Positions 60,010 to 64,000 of a stretch of DNA of 64,000 nucleotides are shown piece by piece (the first letter of the stretch is position 1; the number at the start of each line of letters is the position of its first letter). The DNA comes from Arcicella aquatica (lineage in GTDB: Bacteria > Bacteroidota > Bacteroidia > Cytophagales > Spirosomataceae). Location: contig NZ_JAYFUL010000028.1 in the NCBI RefSeq assembly GCF_034928825.1, positions 8,819-72,818 of the forward strand, given 5' to 3'. Position numbers and translations under genes: made by a program. The notes under the pieces were generated by a model. It worked only from the letters and a program-made list of their open reading frames with translations. It did no database searches and had not been told where the DNA came from.

Positions 60010-62211
60010 TCACAAATTCCACCAATAAGTAAACTTCAATACAATTGCACGATTTTTAATATTTAAACTTCCTGGAATATAGTTATCAGTATATACCAAA
60101 AATATATCAGAGGCAGGTTTGTATCTCCACTGTACACGGCTATTGATATTTACGTTTTGTACTTGCTCGTTATACTGTATAAACGTAGTCCAGAATAATT
60201 TATTCGTAAAAGTAATATCAATTTTAGGACTAACTAGCCAAAAGTTTGATTTTACTATCAGGTCATTTTGGTCTTTTACAGGGATTTTTACATCACTAAT
60301 CTCCACATAATTGATATTTGCCGACAAGCTTACATAAGGCTGAAAACGATAACCTATATCACCCGAAATGCTCAGTAGCTTACCATCACCAAAATAACTA
60401 CCGTAACTTCCAGTAAAGCCAAAGGTATATTTTTTCCGTGGCGTAGAAAGGTAATTGATATTCATCGAACCAAATTTGTGTTCACTTCCAGCGGCCAGTT
60501 TATCATTACTTCCCTTATTGGTAGGGTCGAAAGCAAAAGGTAATTTGATATAGTTTGTTTCGTAATAAGCAGTGAAACTACTACGGTCTTTCATCGTAAA
60601 AAGATAGTAATATTGCCTTTGTAAATCTGTCAATAATTTATCGGCATTCCAATACGCATACGCAGAAAACAATGGACCATGCGTCTGGACTATACTAGCT
60701 TTGTTTTTTGGATAAAAATTATACTGTATCGGCACTGTAATTTTATGATAGCCAGTACGGGGCACATAGCCAATTTCAGGGTTATAATTCTTGCCTACAT
60801 ATTCGTATTGAATGCCTGCATCCACTGCTAACCCATTGTAATTCAAATTAAAGGCACTTACAAAATCATCACCCTTGCTATTGGGGCTGAATGATTTTAG
60901 GTACATTGCTTTGCCTATCCACAAATTACTAGCTGATGCTAAGTTGTATTCAAACCCTACATTTCTATTGTATTGATTAAAGTCTTTATTAATATGTTCG
61001 TCGTAATTGAGTGATTGCTTGTTCAGTAACATCATACTAATATTTGAACGGCTAAATACTTTTTGTTGAAGTACCAAGGCAGAAAAATTTTGAGCAGGTC
61101 TATTTTCCAAACTACTCACACCCGTTTGGATATTCATTGCACCAATCCTGAGGTTATTATTGATTTTGCCACTCAACCTAGCACCATAATCAATAGGAAC
61201 GCCTAGTCCAATTCTTCTTGAAAAGAAAGGACGAATACTGCTTAAACCAAAATTATTAAAGAGGTCGGCATTTTCAAGGAAGAATTGTCGCCGTTCAGGG
61301 AAGAACAGCTCAAACCTGCTGAGGTTCGTTACTTGGCGGTCTACATCCACTTGTGAAAAATCAGGGTTTACCGTTAAATCCAAATTCAAAGCAGATGAAA
61401 CGGCTATTTTAGCATCTAAACCAAAGTCTTTTCTTACGCTCGTCGAGCTAGCATCTTGAAAGTTTTTACTTGTTCCACCTAACACATAAGGAATAATGGA
61501 AATATTGCTTTTGGGAGTAGGAGGAGGGGTATCCCAAACCATTGTGCCTGTATAAGCCAAGGTAATACTAAAATATTGACGAGGGATTTTTGCCCACGTA
61601 GATTTTTCACCAGATTTGAGGTCTAATCTACTAAAATTCATCCCCCATTTGGTTTCTCCAGCCTTGTATCGAAGTGTTTTGAAAGGAATAGCGGCTTCAA
61701 ATATCCAACGGTCGCCCAAGTATTTGGTTTCAGAAAACCACTTATTATCCCAGTTAGCATTTAGGCTTGTTCCTTCCGAAATGATGCCATCAAATTGTGC
61801 ACCTGCGGCATTGACGCCAAACACAAAGCCATTGGTCAAATCGTTGAAAGGTTCGAGAATCAGCCAGAAGTTATCGTTATTCCCAAAACTGAAATCCCTT
61901 TTTAGCGACTCCACCACAAAGCCTTTGTTTTTTATTTTTTCATAACAAACAGCACTGATGTACAAAAAGTGTTCGTCATAAGTAAGGCGTACTTCTGTGG
62001 GCGTTAAACTCAGGGATGTATCCATGGGCGTCATCATCCAAAAGTCTTTGGCAACATCAGTATTTTTCCAAGCTTCATCATCTAAAATACCATCAATTTT
62101 AATTTTTGAATGCGTCTTTTGGATATTGAATTGAAAAGCATCATTAATTTTTTGTGAGAAACTAGGCAAGCCAACAAGTAGTATAAATAGCAGCAGTAAA
62201 GGTTTATTCAT
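60010..62211 (-). CDS. DUF5916 / CBM9-like outer-membrane protein
   Basis: 733 residues with a signal peptide (LLLLFILLVGLPSFSQ). N-terminal carbohydrate-binding-9-like domain (KIKIDGILDDEAWKNTDVAKDF, YDEHFLYISAVCYE, FWLILEPFNDLTNGFVFGVNAAGAQFD), then a DUF5916 barrel-like region with many aromatic-terminated strands to a final YWWNL. Bacteroidota outer-membrane protein of unknown role, perhaps with TonB-linked uptake. No SusC gene is near it. Confidence 0.85.
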   Translation of the reverse strand: MNKPLLLLFILLVGLPSFSQKINDAFQFNIQKTHSKIKIDGILDDEAWKNTDVAKDFWMMTPMDTSLSLTPTEVRLTYDEHFLYISAVCYEKIKNKGFVVESLKRDFSFGNNDNFWLILEPFNDLTNGFVFGVNAAGAQFDGIISEGTSLNANWDNKWFSETKYLGDRWIFEAAIPFKTLRYKAGETKWGMNFSRLDLKSGEKSTWAKIPRQYFSITLAYTGTMVWDTPPPTPKSNISIIPYVLGGTSKNFQDASSTSVRKDFGLDAKIAVSSALNLDLTVNPDFSQVDVDRQVTNLSRFELFFPERRQFFLENADLFNNFGLSSIRPFFSRRIGLGVPIDYGARLSGKINNNLRIGAMNIQTGVSSLENRPAQNFSALVLQQKVFSRSNISMMLLNKQSLNYDEHINKDFNQYNRNVGFEYNLASASNLWIGKAMYLKSFSPNSKGDDFVSAFNLNYNGLAVDAGIQYEYVGKNYNPEIGYVPRTGYHKITVPIQYNFYPKNKASIVQTHGPLFSAYAYWNADKLLTDLQRQYYYLFTMKDRSSFTAYYETNYIKLPFAFDPTNKGSNDKLAAGSEHKFGSMNINYLSTPRKKYTFGFTGSYGSYFGDGKLLSISGDIGYRFQPYVSLSANINYVEISDVKIPVKDQNDLIVKSNFWLVSPKIDITFTNKLFWTTFIQYNEQVQNVNINSRVQWRYKPASDIFLVYTDNYIPGSLNIKNRAIVLKFTYWWNL

Positions 62212-62432
62212 CTGAAAAAATTAAAGCGTTTGATTGATATACGAAGATACCACTAAACTTGGGGATTGATGAATATCCAGATTGATAGGCTTTTCTATCC
62301 TGCCAGACCCGACAAACATGCCTTGTAGTTTATCCGTTTTTCGTTACATTATCAGAATATTAAGGCTTAGTTGTAATTCTACTCATCATTGATTAAATTG
62401 AGTATAATTGTCAATCCTTAAAACCACATCAA

Positions 62433-63848
62433 ATGAAGTCATCGCCTCCTAATCAAGGAAAATTAGTTCGCTCTATTGGACTTACCTCAGCCGTCGTGCT
62501 CATCATCAGCTCTGTAATAGGCACGGGCGTTTTTAAAAAAGTAGCTCCAATGTCTGCCGAATTGCAATCCCCTTCATTGGTATTAATTGCATGGTTAGTA
62601 GCAGGACTAATTAGTTTGGCAGGGACATTATCCAATGCGGAGGTAGCCAGTATGTTGGCCGATTCAGGCGGAGAATTTGTTTACTTTCGCAAAATCTATA
62701 ATCGTTTTTTTGCTTTTCTGTTTGGCTGGACCAACTTCGCTGTCATTCGTACTGCTTCTATAGCATCCATTGCTTATGTTTTTGCTCAATCCCTGAATAG
62801 TGTTTTCCCTTTTCCTATCACGGCAGCTTCTTTGTCCGACGTTAGCTTCTTAGGTTTACATCCGTTAGATAACCTCAGCGTAAAATTAGTAGCTATTGCC
62901 TTAATTATATTTTTGACCTATTTCAACTATAAAGGATTGAAACTGGGCGAAAACCTTAGCAGAGTATTAACAGCGTTGATGACTACCGTAATGTTATTGA
63001 TTATTGTGTTGGGTTTACTTTCAAGCGTTGGCAGTTTTGAAAACATTACTACCAATAGTGTGCGATACAGTGCCGATGCCATGTCAGGTGCTACTCTTTT
63101 CAAGGCCTTAGCTTTGGCGTGTTTAAGTGCCTTTTGGGGATATGAAGGTTGGGCAAGTGTTGGTTTTATTGGGGGTGAAATGAAAAATCCACAGCGAAAT
63201 CTGCCTTTGGCCTTGATTATCGGCACGTTGATTATCATGGTGTTGTATATGTCTATGAACTTTGTGTATTTATATATTTTACCCATTGATGAATTTATCA
63301 AAATCTATGAATCCAAGAATGGAATTGCGGCTGTAGCCGTAGTGAGTCATTTTCTAGGTGCTTGGGGCGGTATGTTGATTTCTGGATTAATCTTAGTAAC
63401 TACTTTCAATTGTGCCAGTACCACTTTATTGTTAGCATCAAGGTTATTTTATGCGATGGCACACGATAAAATGTTTTTCAAAAGCGTAGATTATATTCAC
63501 CCTGTTTATAATACTCCTTCACGCGCATTGTTTATTCAAGCCATCTGGACTTCCCTATTAGTATTATCTGGGACATTCGACCAACTGACGGATATGCTGA
63601 TTTTTGCTGCCTTTATTTTTTATGGAGCTACTGCTTTTGGAGTGTTTGTATTACGTAAAAAAATGCCCGACGCACACCGTCCTTATAAAGTAATTGGCTA
63701 TCCAGTTGTACCTGCCATTTTTGTGCTTTTCTGTATCGTACTTATCGTAAATACATTAATCGAAAAACCAGAGGAGGCACTCAGCGGACTGGGATTGATG
63801 GCAACAGGTTTGCCTTTTTATTATTACTGGACTAGGAAGAAAGAGTAA
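62433..63848 (+). CDS. APC-family amino acid permease
   Basis: 471 residues, about 12 TM segments. LVRSIGLTSAVVLIISSVIGTGVFKKVAPMS carries the APC GTGVF unwound-helix motif, and LACLSAFWGYEGWASVGFIGGEMKNPQRNLPLALIIG is the E-x-K-N-P loop motif. Shorter than the 29416 permease and of the L-type/YfnA-like branch. Substrate unknown. The last ~150 bp of the window show no feature. Confidence 0.9.
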   Translation: MKSSPPNQGKLVRSIGLTSAVVLIISSVIGTGVFKKVAPMSAELQSPSLVLIAWLVAGLISLAGTLSNAEVASMLADSGGEFVYFRKIYNRFFAFLFGWTNFAVIRTASIASIAYVFAQSLNSVFPFPITAASLSDVSFLGLHPLDNLSVKLVAIALIIFLTYFNYKGLKLGENLSRVLTALMTTVMLLIIVLGLLSSVGSFENITTNSVRYSADAMSGATLFKALALACLSAFWGYEGWASVGFIGGEMKNPQRNLPLALIIGTLIIMVLYMSMNFVYLYILPIDEFIKIYESKNGIAAVAVVSHFLGAWGGMLISGLILVTTFNCASTTLLLASRLFYAMAHDKMFFKSVDYIHPVYNTPSRALFIQAIWTSLLVLSGTFDQLTDMLIFAAFIFYGATAFGVFVLRKKMPDAHRPYKVIGYPVVPAIFVLFCIVLIVNTLIEKPEEALSGLGLMATGLPFYYYWTRKKE

Positions 63849-64000
63849 GTTTATATTGTCACAGCCTTGTGTTCTGTGTGCCACCATAGCCGTCAGGGTA
63901 TTGATTTTAAGACTTGTAAAGGGCTTTTCTTTATTTGTATTTTATTTTTCATTTTATGTTCTTTTATGGCAAAAATGTGCCAATGTTGTAGTAGTGAGAT
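63849..64000. other. end of window, nothing identified
   Basis: 152 bp AT-rich tail with no start codon clearly tied to an open frame, no hairpin and no repeat recognised. Confidence 0.4.

Noticed and set aside
1..64000. tRNA, rRNA or complete insertion sequence
   Set aside because: No cloverleaf, rRNA core sequence or transposase reading frame was recognised in any gap or frame.

Overview
The window is AT-rich chromosomal DNA of a Bacteroidota bacterium, most likely a Cytophagales member (inference). Supporting signs are a SusC/SusD pair, DUF4270, DUF2911, DUF5916 and DUF922 proteins, a conserved-looking panC / short glycogen-synthase / DUF4270 / glmS block, many Bacteroidota-type -7 elements (TAnnTTTG), weak ribosome binding sites and methylmalonyl-CoA epimerase. 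I see no rRNA, tRNA, CRISPR array, phage or complete insertion sequence. It reads as ordinary core and lifestyle genes with many small structured repeats between them.

Layout. 1-2.0 kb: an ABM-like protein (cut by the window edge), an alpha/beta hydrolase and its TetR regulator with two matching operators. 2.0-2.8 kb: an unknown gene bracketed by two copies of a ~95 bp structured repeat. 2.9-7 kb: MarR regulator, PhzF-like isomerase, three GNAT domains, and a small protein with a class II terpene cyclase-like DxDD motif. 7-9.7 kb: a GntR(YtrA)-type regulator with an ABC exporter and DUF2807 protein, preceded by a YtrA-like operator. 9.9-15 kb: small membrane protein, DUF6000, M19 dipeptidase, PfkB sugar kinase, PIN toxin-antitoxin pair, aroB. 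15-20.7 kb: DeoR regulator divergent from a SusC/SusD uptake system. 20.8-28.3 kb: glmS, DUF4270, glycogen-synthase N-half, then panC, panD, a flippase-like protein and rfaE2. 28.4-36.9 kb: Zn peptidase, two-way permease/glycosyltransferase genes, PspC/LiaF-like envelope proteins, two cold-shock genes, mce. 37-44 kb: GH130 enzyme, decayed molybdopterin oxidoreductase next to a MocA-like gene, LuxR regulator, a half-length PurL-like protein, DUF922 protease-like protein, SpoU methylase. 44-53 kb: lysine-rich protein, ABC exporter, Lrp regulator, DACNV protein, MBL hydrolase, CheY-like protein, dehydrogenase fragment, DUF2911, class III cyclase. 53-64 kb: giant phosphoesterase/beta-barrel fusion, SdiA-regulated-type lipoprotein, HD-PycTM fusion, selenoprotein W-like protein, DUF5916 protein, amino acid permease.

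The most striking structure is between the genes. There are 14 convergent gene junctions; four have no room (overlap or 3 bp gap), and all ten with room hold a palindrome or hairpin. These come from several repeat families: a 236-268 bp element with terminal inverted repeats and three covarying hairpins (three full copies plus remnants), a 40-46 bp perfect palindrome (three copies), a GACAACTTTT-type palindrome (two copies) and single hairpins. The paired changes between copies preserve base pairing, which points to selection on folded structure, most simply as bidirectional terminators. A second small element family (20 bp terminal inverted repeats, two copies differing by an exact 76 bp indel) sits upstream of genes instead.

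Possible signalling elements include an HD domain fused to a Pycsar-effector-like membrane domain, a class III nucleotide cyclase with unusual active-site residues, and a DACNV (diadenylate-cyclase-related) protein, all within 11 kb but not in one operon. No complete known defence system is visible.
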